From: JAGVSR01 sp963778225
Lineage (GTDB): Bacteria; Pseudomonadota; Alphaproteobacteria; Rhizobiales; Hyphomicrobiaceae
DNA length: 64,000 bases
Assembly: GCA_963778225.1 (NCBI GenBank)
Contig: CAVZTR010000004.1
Coordinates: 124,001 to 188,000, forward strand
Direction of reading: 5' to 3'
The number at the start of each line of letters is the position of its first letter. Within the stretch, counting starts at the first letter, position 1. Below the pieces are notes generated by a model. It did no database searches and had not been told where the DNA came from. It worked only from the letters and a program-made list of their open reading frames with translations. The translations under genes were made by a program, and so were the position numbers. Positions 1 to 8,011 of this stretch are shown here, in pieces.

Positions 1-580
1 GAATGTCGAAGGCGGCCATCTCTGTCTTGTCCGGATAAACGAACGCGCGCCACCAGCGGCCGGGGATCGTGGTGATCTCGGTGTTGTACTGGCGTACCGC
101 CTGGATGTAGTCGCTGCGCGCGATGCGGATCTTGTTCTCGATGCCTTCGAGCTGGCTCTGGAGTGCGAGGAAGTTCTGGCCGGACTTGATGTCGGGATAG
201 CGCTCGACGACGGCCAAGAGACGGCCCAAGGCGCCGCCGAGCTGAGCTTGTGTCTCTTGGAAGGTCTTCATCGCATCAGGATTGGTGAGAATGTCCGGCG
301 GCACTTGCACCTGAGCGCTGGTCGCCTTCGCGCGGGCTTCGACCACCTCGGTCAGTACACTCTTCTCCTGCTCAGCGAAGCCTTTGACGGTCGCGACGAG
401 GTTCGGGATGAGATCGGTGCGGGATTTGTAGGTATTGAGGACCTCCGACCACGCCGCCTTGGCGTTCTGCTCATAGGTCGGGATGTTGTTCACGCCGCAA
501 CCGGCGAGAGGCAGTGTGACGGCGAGCACACAGGCCAGGACAAGAGACCGGCTGGACCGGGCAAAAGACGAGACAATCAT
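1..580 (-). CDS. lemA: LemA family lipoprotein (3' end missing)
   Basis: LemA proteins are small membrane-anchored helical-bundle proteins of uncertain biochemical role, often encoded beside TPM-domain or HtpX-type envelope proteins. The reading frame starts at an ATG whose complement is at 578-580, opens with a hydrophobic stretch ending in LPLAGCG (a lipobox with a cysteine near residue 28), and continues with the family-typical pattern YEQNAKAAWSEVLNTYK and TDLIPNLVATVKGF. The last visible residues (IPGRWWRAFVYPDKTEMAAF) match the conserved C-terminal part of LemA, so only a few residues should be missing beyond the window edge. A GGAGG lies about 13 nt upstream of the start. Lipoprotein anchoring is inferred from the lipobox. 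Confidence 0.9.
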   Translation of the reverse strand, partial: MIVSSFARSSRSLVLACVLAVTLPLAGCGVNNIPTYEQNAKAAWSEVLNTYKSRTDLIPNLVATVKGFAEQEKSVLTEVVEARAKATSAQVQVPPDILTNPDAMKTFQETQAQLGGALGRLLAVVERYPDIKSGQNFLALQSQLEGIENKIRIARSDYIQAVRQYNTEITTIPGRWWRAFVYPDKTEMAAFDI

Positions 581-806
581 AGCGCGGAGGGCCTCCAGAC
601 AAATTGACTTCCCAAGGTCATAACGGCAGACCACGCGAAGGCAAGGCCCAAGCAGCAGCCTTCGCGCCATTGCACTTAATGGCCTGCGCTGCCGGGCGCG
701 TTGCAGGCTGGACCCGAGACCGCCACAATCGGGCCGCACATGTCTTGGCGGGGCGCGGCTTCCTGGCTACCTTGGCTGGGACGATGACGGGTGGGGTTAA
801 CGCGCG

Positions 807-1661
807 ATGCCGCGCAATACAATTGCGGTGATGAATACCAAGGGCGGCGTCGGGAAATCGACGCTCGTGCTGGCGCTTGCCGAGACGCTGTCGTGCTACC
901 ACGGCAAGAATGTGCTCGTGATCGACAGCGACGCGCAGGCAAGCGTCTCCAGCATGTTGACCTCAGTCGCCAATTTGCATCGGCTTCAATCGGAAGGTCT
1001 GACGATCGTCGATCATCTGGTCGGCCGCGTGCTGCAAGGCGGAACACCGGACTGGTCGCGCGTCGTGATCCGCGATGTCGGCGACGTGGACGACGCGCGC
1101 TCCGTCTTCCTCATTCCCAGCGACATGCAGCTGACCTTGTTCGAGCGCGAGGTGTCGAAAGAGCAGCTGCACGCCCGGCTCAGGGCTGCCATCGCCCAGT
1201 TGCTGCTGGAAGTGCGCAGCGTGTTCGACGTGGTGCTGATAGACTGCCCGCCGGGGCTGTCCGTGCTGACGGAAAGCTGGCTTCGCGAGTCCGATTTCCA
1301 TATCTCGCCGACAAAGGCCGATTACGTCTCAGTTTGCGGGCTCGATGTGTTCCGCCGCTTCAAAGCCTTCAACCCAGAGATGGGTTTTGCTGAAAATCTC
1401 GGCGTCATCGTCAACATGTTCGACACGACCTCGCCGACAGAGGCCGAGTACTACCAATGGCTCTGTGAGAACCCAGAAAACAATTGTTTCACGGGTGTCG
1501 TTCCGCGGGCCCAATCGCTGCAAGACGCGGCGCGGTTCCGGACCCAGGACCGATCCTACTTCGCCAAGTATCCGGGGCATGTCGGACAAGCGGTGCGGGC
1601 GCTGACGGAGGAACTGCTGCAGCGGATGGCCGCGACCGCGTCTGCGGCTAGCGCGGCTTGA
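807..1661 (+). CDS. ParA/MinD-like ATPase, orphan
   Basis: A 284-residue deviant Walker-A ATPase of the ParA/MinD/Soj superfamily. It has the signature KGGVGKST at residues 12-19, a Walker A' aspartate pair in VIDSDAQAS (about 38-46) and a Walker B strand VVLIDCPPG (about 142-150). These proteins dimerise on ATP and position DNA, proteins or chemoreceptors. No ParB, MinC, MinE or parS-like neighbour is encoded in the visible flanks, so this is probably not the chromosome-partition ParA. It stands alone between divergent lemA and a convergent tRNA-Gly. The C-terminal 12 residues are Ala-rich. Start chosen at the ATG immediately before the NTIAVMNTKGG strand, as is usual for the family. The fold is clear from sequence; the cargo is unknown. 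Confidence 0.85.
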   Translation: MPRNTIAVMNTKGGVGKSTLVLALAETLSCYHGKNVLVIDSDAQASVSSMLTSVANLHRLQSEGLTIVDHLVGRVLQGGTPDWSRVVIRDVGDVDDARSVFLIPSDMQLTLFEREVSKEQLHARLRAAIAQLLLEVRSVFDVVLIDCPPGLSVLTESWLRESDFHISPTKADYVSVCGLDVFRRFKAFNPEMGFAENLGVIVNMFDTTSPTEAEYYQWLCENPENNCFTGVVPRAQSLQDAARFRTQDRSYFAKYPGHVGQAVRALTEELLQRMAATASAASAA

Positions 1662-1707
1662 GTTGGGCGGTCTGGCCGCTACTTTTTCTGCTTTTCAGCA
1701 CTTCGAA

Positions 1708-1782
1708 TGGAGCGGGCGAAGGGGATCGAACCCTCGACCCTCACGTTGGCAACGTGATGCTCTACCGCTGAGCTACACCCGC
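1708..1782 (-). tRNA. tRNA-Gly (anticodon GCC)
   Basis: Read on the minus strand, the sequence folds as a complete cloverleaf. A 7-bp acceptor stem pairs GCGGGTG with CGCCCGC; the D arm is GCTCAGCGGTAGAGC; the anticodon stem is ACGTT/AACGT around the loop containing GCC; the T arm contains GGTTCGATCCC-type sequence; the discriminator is T (U) and CCA is genomically encoded at 1708-1710. The anticodon GCC reads GGC/GGT glycine codons. The gene is convergent with the ParA-like gene, 46 nt away. Confidence 0.95.
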
Positions 1783-1975
1783 TTACCATTTCGAATGCCG
1801 CATTCTAGCGGCAACGGTGGCTCGATCAAACTGACCGATCACCGGAGGCAGGCGGATAACAGGCCGCTTTCTGCCCGTCAACTGGAAACCAATCGGACCG
1901 TCGGGCTTGCCGCAGCAGCTCACGCGCCTTACCTCCGGGAACTGAACTCATGACGTCCACCTTTCGAGACCATCC

Positions 1976-2476
1976 TTGACCCTGCCCCTCCGCCAGCGCC
2001 TGATGGAACGGCTCGCCGAACTCGGCATTGAGACCACGACGGTCGATCATCCGCCCGTGTTTTCGGTTGAGGACAGCGGCGAGTTGTATGAGAAGATCCC
2101 CGGCGGCCACACCAAGAACCTGTTTCTCAAGGACGCCAAGAGCGCGCTGTTCCTCATCGTTGCGCATCATCGGACGCGGGTGGACTTGAAGCGGCTACCT
2201 CCCGTTATCGGCTCGGCACGGCTGAGCTTCGGACCGGCGGACCTGCTGCAGGAGGTCATGGGGGTGAAACCCGGCTCGGTGACGGCGTTCGCGGTCATGA
2301 ATGATGCCGGGCAGCAGGTGCGGGTGGTGTTGGATCGGAACCTGATGGAATTCGACACTATCAATCTGCACCCCATGGAAAATTCCGCCACGACGAGCAT
2401 TGCGCGGGACGACCTTTTGCGGTTCATTCGCGCCACGGGACACACACCCCAGATCGCGGCGCTCACGGTCGACTGA
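1976..2476 (+). CDS. YbaK/ProX-type aminoacyl-tRNA deacylase
   Basis: A 166-residue protein of the YbaK/ProRS-associated editing domain family, which hydrolyses mischarged aminoacyl-tRNA (Ala-tRNAPro or Cys-tRNAPro) in trans. Typical features are the DHPPVFSVEDS segment near residue 24, GGHTKNLFLKD near 42 with the conserved lysine, the strand ALFLIVAHH, and the closing VLDRNLMEFDTINLHPMENSAT segment characteristic of the PrdX/ProX subgroup. Only a TTG start fits at 1976; the next in-frame ATG (2003) would trim nine residues and is a reasonable alternative. An ATG at 1950 is out of frame and quickly stops. The gene is monocistronic, with about 120 nt to the next gene. Confidence 0.85.
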   Translation: MTLPLRQRLMERLAELGIETTTVDHPPVFSVEDSGELYEKIPGGHTKNLFLKDAKSALFLIVAHHRTRVDLKRLPPVIGSARLSFGPADLLQEVMGVKPGSVTAFAVMNDAGQQVRVVLDRNLMEFDTINLHPMENSATTSIARDDLLRFIRATGHTPQIAALTVD

Positions 2477-2594
2477 CGCCCCGAGCGATCGACATGGAGA
2501 TGGCCTCGATCTGATCAGAGGCAGTAGTTTTTTCGAGATGCGACGGGCTGAGCGGAGGACGCCGCCCGCGGCAGACACCCAAGGAGACGACGGA

Positions 2595-3512
2595 ATGGAT
2601 ATCGGTTCGGCGACACCCGCGGCCGGGGACATCGTCAAGGATACGACGACAGCGAATTTCATGAAGGACGTCATCGAGGCTTCGCAGACGTCGCTCGTGC
2701 TCGTTGATTTCTGGGCGAACTGGTGTGGGCCGTGCAAGCAGCTCGCTCCAGTGCTCGAGAAGGTCGTCAAGAGCTACGGCGGCAAGGTGCGGCTCGTGAA
2801 GCTCGATACGGATGCACATCCCTCCATCGCGGCGCAGCTGCGCGTGCAGTCGCTCCCGACGGTCTATGCCTTTCGCGACGGGCGGCCGCTCGACGGCTTC
2901 GTCGGCGTGCAGCCCGAGAGCATGCTGCGCCAGTTCATCGACCGGCTCATCGGCGACGATCCAGGCGCTGTGGCGGACGCCGGGCCGACACTCGAAGATA
3001 TCCTGGCTGCCGCATCGGAAGCCTTCGACGCCGGGGATCTGCAAGGTGCGGCTGAGGCTTATGCCGCCGTCTTGCAGGAAGACCAGACGAACGTAGAGGC
3101 GCTTGCCGGCGTCGCACGCTGCTATCTCAAGTCGGGCGATACGGAGCGCGCGCAGCAAATGCTGTCGCTCGTCCCGCCGGACAAAGAGAACACGCCGTCG
3201 GTGCAGGCCGTCAAGGCGGCACTGGACCTTGCCGCCAAGGCGGCAGGCGCGAGTGAAACGGCTGCGCTTGAAGAGCGGATCGCGAAAGATCCTGCGGACC
3301 ATCAGGCTCGTTATGATTTGGCCGTCGCTCTGGCGGCGTCCGGTTACAAGGGCGAAGCGCTGGATCACTTGCTGACGATCGTACGGCGCGACCGGAATTG
3401 GAACGAACAGGCTGCGCGTAAGCAGCTCGTGCAATTATTCGAAGTATGGGGGCCGAAGGACGAATTCACGGTGGACGGCCGCAAGAGGCTTTCTTCCATC
3501 CTATTCGCCTGA
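2595..3512 (+). CDS. cnoX: thioredoxin-TPR protein, CnoX/YbbN family
   Basis: A 305-residue fusion of an N-terminal thioredoxin domain (about 15-125, active site WCGPC at 43-47) with a C-terminal tetratricopeptide-like region (about 135-305, e.g. AASEAFDAGDLQGAAEAYAA). CnoX proteins are holdases with redox activity that protect substrates from over-oxidation and hand them to chaperonins. Unlike the E. coli member, whose motif is SQHC, this one keeps a full redox CxxC. The frame is open upstream, but the ATG at 2595 is preceded by AAGGAGACGACGGA and starts right before the family-typical N-terminus. The LON-domain gene follows after 25 nt and the Trm112-like gene overlaps that one, which suggests a three-gene operon. 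Family is clear; the chaperone role is inferred. Confidence 0.88.
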   Translation: MDIGSATPAAGDIVKDTTTANFMKDVIEASQTSLVLVDFWANWCGPCKQLAPVLEKVVKSYGGKVRLVKLDTDAHPSIAAQLRVQSLPTVYAFRDGRPLDGFVGVQPESMLRQFIDRLIGDDPGAVADAGPTLEDILAAASEAFDAGDLQGAAEAYAAVLQEDQTNVEALAGVARCYLKSGDTERAQQMLSLVPPDKENTPSVQAVKAALDLAAKAAGASETAALEERIAKDPADHQARYDLAVALAASGYKGEALDHLLTIVRRDRNWNEQAARKQLVQLFEVWGPKDEFTVDGRKRLSSILFA

Positions 3513-3537
3513 GGCTCGCGCACAGAAAGGACGCCCA

Positions 3538-4224
3538 TTGGGCTGGACTGATCAGTATCAGAGACCTCAGGATTTGCCGCCGCGGCTGCCGGTGTTTCCG
3601 CTGCGCGGAGCAATCCTTTTGCCGCGCGCGACGCTGCCACTCAATATCTTTGAACCGCGTTATCTCGCGATGCTGCACGACACGCTCGCGGGATCTCGAC
3701 TGATCGGGATCATTCAGCCGGCGCGCACCGGAAGCGTGCTTGAAACCGAAAGTCCGCAAAGTAAATCGTCGCCGCTGCGGTCTGTCGGTTGCGCTGGACG
3801 TGTGACAACCTATCAAGAACTCGACGACGGGCGGCTTGCGATTACGTTGACCGGAATTTGCCGGTTCGAGGTCATTGGAGAGGCGGCGACGCCAACAGCC
3901 TATCGCATCGCCAGCGTCACGTATGACCGCTTTGTGCAGGACTTGACGCAGGGGCTTGGCGAAAACGATGTCGATCGTGCGGGGCTACTGCGCGTTCTTA
4001 AATCCTACCTCGAACAGAACCGGCTCGAGGCAGACTGGACGTCGATCGAACGCGCGTCGAGCGAAAGCCTCGTGAACGCGCTGTCGATCATGGCGCCATA
4101 CGGCACAGAAGAGAAGCAGGCGCTTTTGGAAGCGCGTGATTTGAAGACGCGGGCGGAAGTCCTTGTTGCGCTGGCGGAGATGGAAATCGCGGCCAACGGC
4201 GGATCTGGCGGGACCATTCAATGA
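3538..4224 (+). CDS. LON substrate-binding domain protein
   Basis: A 228-residue stand-alone LON N-terminal domain protein (peptidase S16 N-domain without ATPase or protease). The sequence shows the domain's opening strand LPVFPLRGAILLPRATLPLNIFE followed by RYLAMLHDTLAGSRLIGIIQ, then a second beta-rich half with GRVTTYQELDDGRLAITLTG and CRFEVIGE. In the full protease this domain recognises unfolded substrates; the function of the stand-alone bacterial form is not settled. It begins with TTG at 3538, with GAAAGGA a few bases upstream. Its stop overlaps the next start by 4 nt (ATGA). In Rhizobiales the thioredoxin, LON-domain and Trm112-like genes are frequent neighbours, as here. Confidence 0.88.
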   Translation: MGWTDQYQRPQDLPPRLPVFPLRGAILLPRATLPLNIFEPRYLAMLHDTLAGSRLIGIIQPARTGSVLETESPQSKSSPLRSVGCAGRVTTYQELDDGRLAITLTGICRFEVIGEAATPTAYRIASVTYDRFVQDLTQGLGENDVDRAGLLRVLKSYLEQNRLEADWTSIERASSESLVNALSIMAPYGTEEKQALLEARDLKTRAEVLVALAEMEIAANGGSGGTIQ

Positions 4225-4451
4225 GCGGCAACGAGAGTTCGCGTGATCATTCGGCCGGACCGCGTCTCGATCCGAGGCTGTTGGAAGTGCTGGTGTGTCC
4301 GCTTACCAAAGCTGTGCTGGTGTATAGCGCGGAGAAGCAGGAACTGCTCAGCCGGAAAGCTGCTCTTGCGTATCCAATCCGCAACGGCGTCCCTCTCATG
4401 ACGGCAGAAGCCGCGCGACATCTTACCGACGAGGAAATCGACAAGCTCTGA
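4221..4451 (+). CDS. Trm112/YcaR-like small protein
   Basis: A 76-residue protein of the Trm112/UPF0434 family. Members are small zinc-ribbon-like proteins that act as partners of methyltransferases in eukaryotes and archaea; bacterial forms are uncharacterised. The core LDPRLLEVLVCPLTKAVLVYSAEKQELLS and the second half AYPIRNGVPLMTAEAARHLTDEE match the family. Only one cysteine of the N-terminal CPxCK-type pair is present (CPLTK), as is common in alphaproteobacterial versions that have lost zinc binding. It overlaps the LON-domain gene by 4 nt, implying translational coupling. Confidence 0.85.
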   Translation: MSGNESSRDHSAGPRLDPRLLEVLVCPLTKAVLVYSAEKQELLSRKAALAYPIRNGVPLMTAEAARHLTDEEIDKL

Positions 4452-4453
4452 GA

Positions 4454-4489
4454 AATGCGGAGTCTAGAGTATTTACGTACTTCCGCATT
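4454..4489. other. inverted repeat, possible weak terminator
   Basis: The arms AATGCGGA (4454-4461) and TCCGCATT (4482-4489) pair perfectly around a 20-nt AT-rich spacer, directly after the Trm112-like gene. A T-rich stretch follows about 20 nt later but not immediately, so a classical Rho-independent terminator is doubtful. It could equally be a protein-binding site upstream of the hybrid kinase. Confidence 0.3.
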
Positions 4490-4583
4490 AACTTTGTTGC
4501 TTCAGTTTTTGTTAAAGCGAGCGCCGCTTAGCTGCTACCCGGTGCGCGAACTCTGACGTGCGCACCCGAGAAGGTGTAGCAGC

Positions 4584-6362
4584 GTGAGTGAAAGCGGCCA
4601 TAGCTCGGAGCGAGACGAAGATCGTCGCGCAGTCTCAACACCTCCGTTGATCGGCGGGTTGGTGGCGGCCGTGCGCCGGGTATCGGAACGACTTTCGCTT
4701 CGCAGCGAGACGACGGAAGATCGTGCATCTCCTGACGAAAAACTGGAGGAGCTGCATGATCTGCACTGGCAGATCGCCGACAGCGCGCGAAGCTATCGCG
4801 ATCTGCTCGATGCACAGGCTGGTTTGATCGTTCGTCGCGACGCCGACGGCAGAGTTCTATTCGCCAATCGTGCTTATCTGCGGGCATTTGGTTTGCGAGA
4901 GGACGAGTTGGCCGGACACCGGCACGAGCCGCACGTGCTCGCAATCGAGAGCCATTCTTCGCACGTCGTCGAATACATGGAGACGGTTGCAGGGCCGCGC
5001 TGGATCGCGTGGGAGGAAATAGCTTGCGGTTTAGCAGACGGCTGCGAGACGCAACCTATTGGCCGCGAGACGCAGCGCATAGGCCGCGACATCACACAAG
5101 ATCGCCGCGATTCGGAAGAGTTGCGCCAAGCGCGGGACGCGGCGCTGGAAGCCAATCGTGCGAAGTCGCGCTTCCTAGCAAACATGAGCCATGAAATTCG
5201 AACGCCGATGAACGGCATTATCGGCATGTCCGATCTGCTGCTCGACGGTGACTTGGCGAACGATCAAGCGATTTACGCGCGGGCGATTTCACAGTCGGCC
5301 CGCGCGTTAATGTCGCTCATCGATGAGATCCTCGATTTTTCGCGGATCGAAGCTGGCAAGCTCGCGCTCGTTAAAGTGCCGTTCAAGATTGTCGAGACGG
5401 TCGAGAGCTGCCTGGCGCTGCTTGAGCCAAAGGCCGTGAACAAAGGGCTTACAATCTCCTTTTCCATCGCGGGCGATCCGCCGCCATTGCTTTCCGGCGA
5501 TGAGCCTCGTGTGCGCCAGATCGTGCTCAATCTGCTATCCAACGCTGTCAAATTCACTGATGCCGGGTCTGTGCATGTCACCATTTCGGCGGGCGATATC
5601 GAGCCTGCAACGGGAAAGGTGCGTCTGGCGCTCGCAGTGGAAGATACGGGAATCGGCCTCAGCAAGGCGGAAGCAGGGGCGGTGTTTGCCGAGTTCGAGC
5701 AGGCGGAGGCCGCGGTGTGTCGGCAGGATGGGGGGTCGGGCCTCGGGCTCGCCATCGCGCGACGGATCGCTCATGCGATGAGTGGTGACATCACCGTCGT
5801 ATCAGAGCCAGGGCGCGGATCGGTGTTCACCGCTGAACTGATCCTCGAGCGTGCGGACACATCGGCTGCGGTCCTGCACGCGGCGGTGTCACGGGCTTCG
5901 CTTGGCGCCCGGACGATCGAAGCGGATCGGCGGGTGATCGCGACCGTGCTGCTTGCTGAGGATAACGCCGTTAACGCGCTGCTTGCGACGCGACTGCTCG
6001 AGCGCGAGGGTTGCCGCGTGGTTCGCGTGCATACCGGCGACGAGGCGATTGCGGCGGTTGCGCGGACCATTGCCGGTCAAGATCCGCCCTATGATCTCGT
6101 GCTGATGGATATCTACATGCCGCGGCTGGACGGGATGGAGGCGACACGGGCCATTCGCCGGTTGTTTGCTGCATCCAGCAACGACATGCGGCCGGCGCTT
6201 CCCATCATCGCTGTCACAGCAAATGCTTTTCCGGAGGATCGCCAGCGTTACCTTGCTGCCGGGATGGACGACTACCTGGCCAAGCCTTTCGATAGCTGCG
6301 CCTTGACTTCGGTTCTCGCTCGTTGGCTGCCGCGGGCGCGGCGGGAAAATCCGGCTGCCTAA
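4584..6362 (+). CDS. PAS-domain hybrid sensor histidine kinase
   Basis: A 592-residue cytoplasmic hybrid histidine kinase. After a charged N-terminus comes one PAS domain (about 67-175, GLIVRRDADGRVLFANRAYL), then a HisKA dimerisation helix with the phospho-acceptor in MSHEIRTPMNGIIGMSDLL (His203). The HATPase domain has an N box (RQIVLNLLSNAVKF), a G1 box (EDTGIGLS) and a G2 box (GGSGLGLAI). A C-terminal receiver domain (about 453-590) has the acidic pair in LLAEDN and the phospho-acceptor Asp509 in LVLMDIYMP. No transmembrane segment is visible. The start is GTG at 4584. There is no cognate regulator next door, so phosphate probably moves to its own receiver and then to an unlinked Hpt protein. 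A 21-nt tandem duplication lies at the PAS-HisKA junction. Confidence 0.9.
   Translation: MSESGHSSERDEDRRAVSTPPLIGGLVAAVRRVSERLSLRSETTEDRASPDEKLEELHDLHWQIADSARSYRDLLDAQAGLIVRRDADGRVLFANRAYLRAFGLREDELAGHRHEPHVLAIESHSSHVVEYMETVAGPRWIAWEEIACGLADGCETQPIGRETQRIGRDITQDRRDSEELRQARDAALEANRAKSRFLANMSHEIRTPMNGIIGMSDLLLDGDLANDQAIYARAISQSARALMSLIDEILDFSRIEAGKLALVKVPFKIVETVESCLALLEPKAVNKGLTISFSIAGDPPPLLSGDEPRVRQIVLNLLSNAVKFTDAGSVHVTISAGDIEPATGKVRLALAVEDTGIGLSKAEAGAVFAEFEQAEAAVCRQDGGSGLGLAIARRIAHAMSGDITVVSEPGRGSVFTAELILERADTSAAVLHAAVSRASLGARTIEADRRVIATVLLAEDNAVNALLATRLLEREGCRVVRVHTGDEAIAAVARTIAGQDPPYDLVLMDIYMPRLDGMEATRAIRRLFAASSNDMRPALPIIAVTANAFPEDRQRYLAAGMDDYLAKPFDSCALTSVLARWLPRARRENPAA
5046..5087 (+). 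repeat. 21-nt in-frame tandem duplication inside the hybrid kinase
   Basis: Two adjacent 21-nt units (5046-5066 and 5067-5087) differ at four positions and encode ETQPIGR then ETQRIGR, just before the usual GRDIT end of the PAS domain. The second unit leads into the canonical IGRDIT sequence, so the first copy looks like the added one. It lengthens the connection between sensor and kinase helix by exactly seven residues, two heptad-like turns. Confidence 0.8.
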
Positions 6363-6492
6363 CGAACCCATTCCATCGGCTGCGACGCCGTTGCTTGTCG
6401 CAAAATCGTCTCGGAATCGTGTCATATGCTGCCGCAGCGGCCGAAGGGTCGCATGAGATTGCGCCTCCCAAAACGGCGCCGGAGCAGACCAG

Positions 6493-7488
6493 ATGAAGCA
6501 AGGCCGCGGCCTGACGGGTCGATTGAAGCGCATCGCCAAACTTAGCGCTCCCCCATCCGGCCTCCTCGCGAACCGCGCACTCGAATTGCTCAACCTGAAC
6601 GAACGCGCGCGGGCCAAGGCACTTTCATTCGTGCGGGCGCCGCAGCCAAAGGTCTACGGCGCGATCGGCGACCTGGAAGTGCGGATGGCAGGCAACCGCG
6701 CCGACATTCTGCAAGCGCAGCGGCTGCGCTACGAAGTTTTCTACGAAGAAATGTCCGCAAGACCCAATCCGGTCGCATCGATGCGGCGGCTCGATCAGGA
6801 TGCCTATGACGCCGTCTGTGATCACCTTCTGGTCGTCGACACGTCGCCGGAACCGCACGGACGGGAACGCTGGGCACACCGGCGCAGGCCCCGCGTCGTC
6901 GGAACATACCGCCTGCTACGGCAGGACATTGCTGACCGGACGCTCGGATTTTATTCGCAGGCCGAATACGATATCGAGCCGCTCGTGCGGTCGAAGTCGC
7001 CGCGCTATCGGTTCATGGAGCTTGGCCGTTCGTGCGTGTTGAAGCCGTACCGTTCGAAGCGATCGGTGGAGCTTTTGTGGCATGGGCTATGGACCTATGT
7101 CCGTGAGCACAAGGTGGACGTGATGATCGGCTGTGCCAGCTTCGAGGGCACTGATCCTGCTGCACATGCGATGGCTCTCTCATACCTGCACCATTATGCC
7201 ATGGCGCCGGCAGATTGGCGCTGCGCGGCGCATGCGCCTCTGCACCAGAAAATGGATCTCGTCGCAAAGGACAAGATTGACCTCAAGCAGGCGCTCAAGG
7301 CGATGCCGCCGCTCATCAAGGGCTATCTGCGGCTCGGCGCCTTCGTCGGTGATGGCGCGGTGATCGACCGGCAATTCGGCACCACCGACGTTCTGGTCAT
7401 TCTTCCGGTCGAGAAGATTGATCCGCGCTACTTCGAGCACTTCGGCGCGCCGAGCGAAGTCAGGAGCCGCATCGCGGTTGGTGACTGA
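6493..7488 (+). CDS. olsB: OlsB-type ornithine N-acyltransferase
   Basis: A 331-residue member of the OlsB/autoinducer-synthase-like GNAT family (DUF3202-type hemolysin-like acyltransferases). OlsB moves a 3-hydroxy fatty acyl group from acyl-ACP to ornithine, giving lyso-ornithine lipid. Diagnostic segments are LEVRMAGNRADILQAQRLRYEVFYEEM, DHLLVVDTS, VVGTYRLLRQDIA, YRFMELGRSCVLKPYR and IGCASFEGTDP. The partner OlsA, which adds the second acyl chain and is adjacent to OlsB in several rhizobia, is not encoded here. The start ATG at 6493 is supported by the upstream GGAGCAGACCAG. Family assignment is strong; ornithine as substrate is by analogy. Confidence 0.85.
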   Translation: MKQGRGLTGRLKRIAKLSAPPSGLLANRALELLNLNERARAKALSFVRAPQPKVYGAIGDLEVRMAGNRADILQAQRLRYEVFYEEMSARPNPVASMRRLDQDAYDAVCDHLLVVDTSPEPHGRERWAHRRRPRVVGTYRLLRQDIADRTLGFYSQAEYDIEPLVRSKSPRYRFMELGRSCVLKPYRSKRSVELLWHGLWTYVREHKVDVMIGCASFEGTDPAAHAMALSYLHHYAMAPADWRCAAHAPLHQKMDLVAKDKIDLKQALKAMPPLIKGYLRLGAFVGDGAVIDRQFGTTDVLVILPVEKIDPRYFEHFGAPSEVRSRIAVGD

Positions 7489-7622
7489 CGGCGAAGCGAA
7501 ATTTCGCGCTCCCGCGGCCGCTTATGTTTCCTGAAATCCTGCTGACACGCAGTTGCCGCGGCGGCGGCGCGCGACTATCGTGGCTGCGATATCTTCCTGA
7601 ATCAGAGAGATCGCAAAAGCAC

Positions 7623-7997
7623 ATGACTGAAGCCAGTCCCGTCACAACTCTTCCCCTCCTCGTGTCGTTCGGTGTTCCCTTACCGAGCGGGGAGACCTAC
7701 CGGCCGCCGGCCGATCGCGTTCTCTCAGGCGATCCCGTCCAGACGGCGTGGAACCTTTTCACAAGCGGGGACGGGCGTTTCCATTCGGGCATCTGGGAAT
7801 CAAAGCCCGGAAAATGGCGCTGCATCTTTACCGAGAGCGAGTTCTGCCAAATCCTCTCCGGAGTGCTCGTCGTCACAGGCGATGACGGGCAGACGGCCAC
7901 GTATCGCGCAGGCGATGCGTTCGTATCTCCCGCCGGCTTCACCGGCACCTGGGAGGTCGTCGAGACCGTGCGCAAGCATTACGCCTACTACGAATAG
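7623..7997 (+). CDS. cupin-domain protein (DUF861 type)
   Basis: A 124-residue single-domain cupin. It matches the (S)-ureidoglycine aminohydrolase-type cupin_3 profile: TSGDGRFHSGIWESKPGKWRC, then FCQILSGVLVVTGDDGQTATYRAGDAFVSPAGFTGTWEVVETVRKHYAY. Such proteins are often annotated as cupin or transcriptional regulator, but there is no HTH here. The frame is open further upstream to 7524, but the N-terminal 33 residues there are Arg-rich and unlike the family, so the ATG at 7623 is preferred. It sits 14 nt upstream of the MDR oxidoreductase and is probably cotranscribed with it. The substrate is unknown. Confidence 0.8.
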   Translation: MTEASPVTTLPLLVSFGVPLPSGETYRPPADRVLSGDPVQTAWNLFTSGDGRFHSGIWESKPGKWRCIFTESEFCQILSGVLVVTGDDGQTATYRAGDAFVSPAGFTGTWEVVETVRKHYAYYE

Positions 7998-8011
7998 GGA
8001 TCGCAATCCGC

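Noticed and set aside
1708..1782. tRNA-Gly as an integration site
   Set aside because: No duplicated tRNA 3' end and no integrase gene are visible in the flanking sequence.
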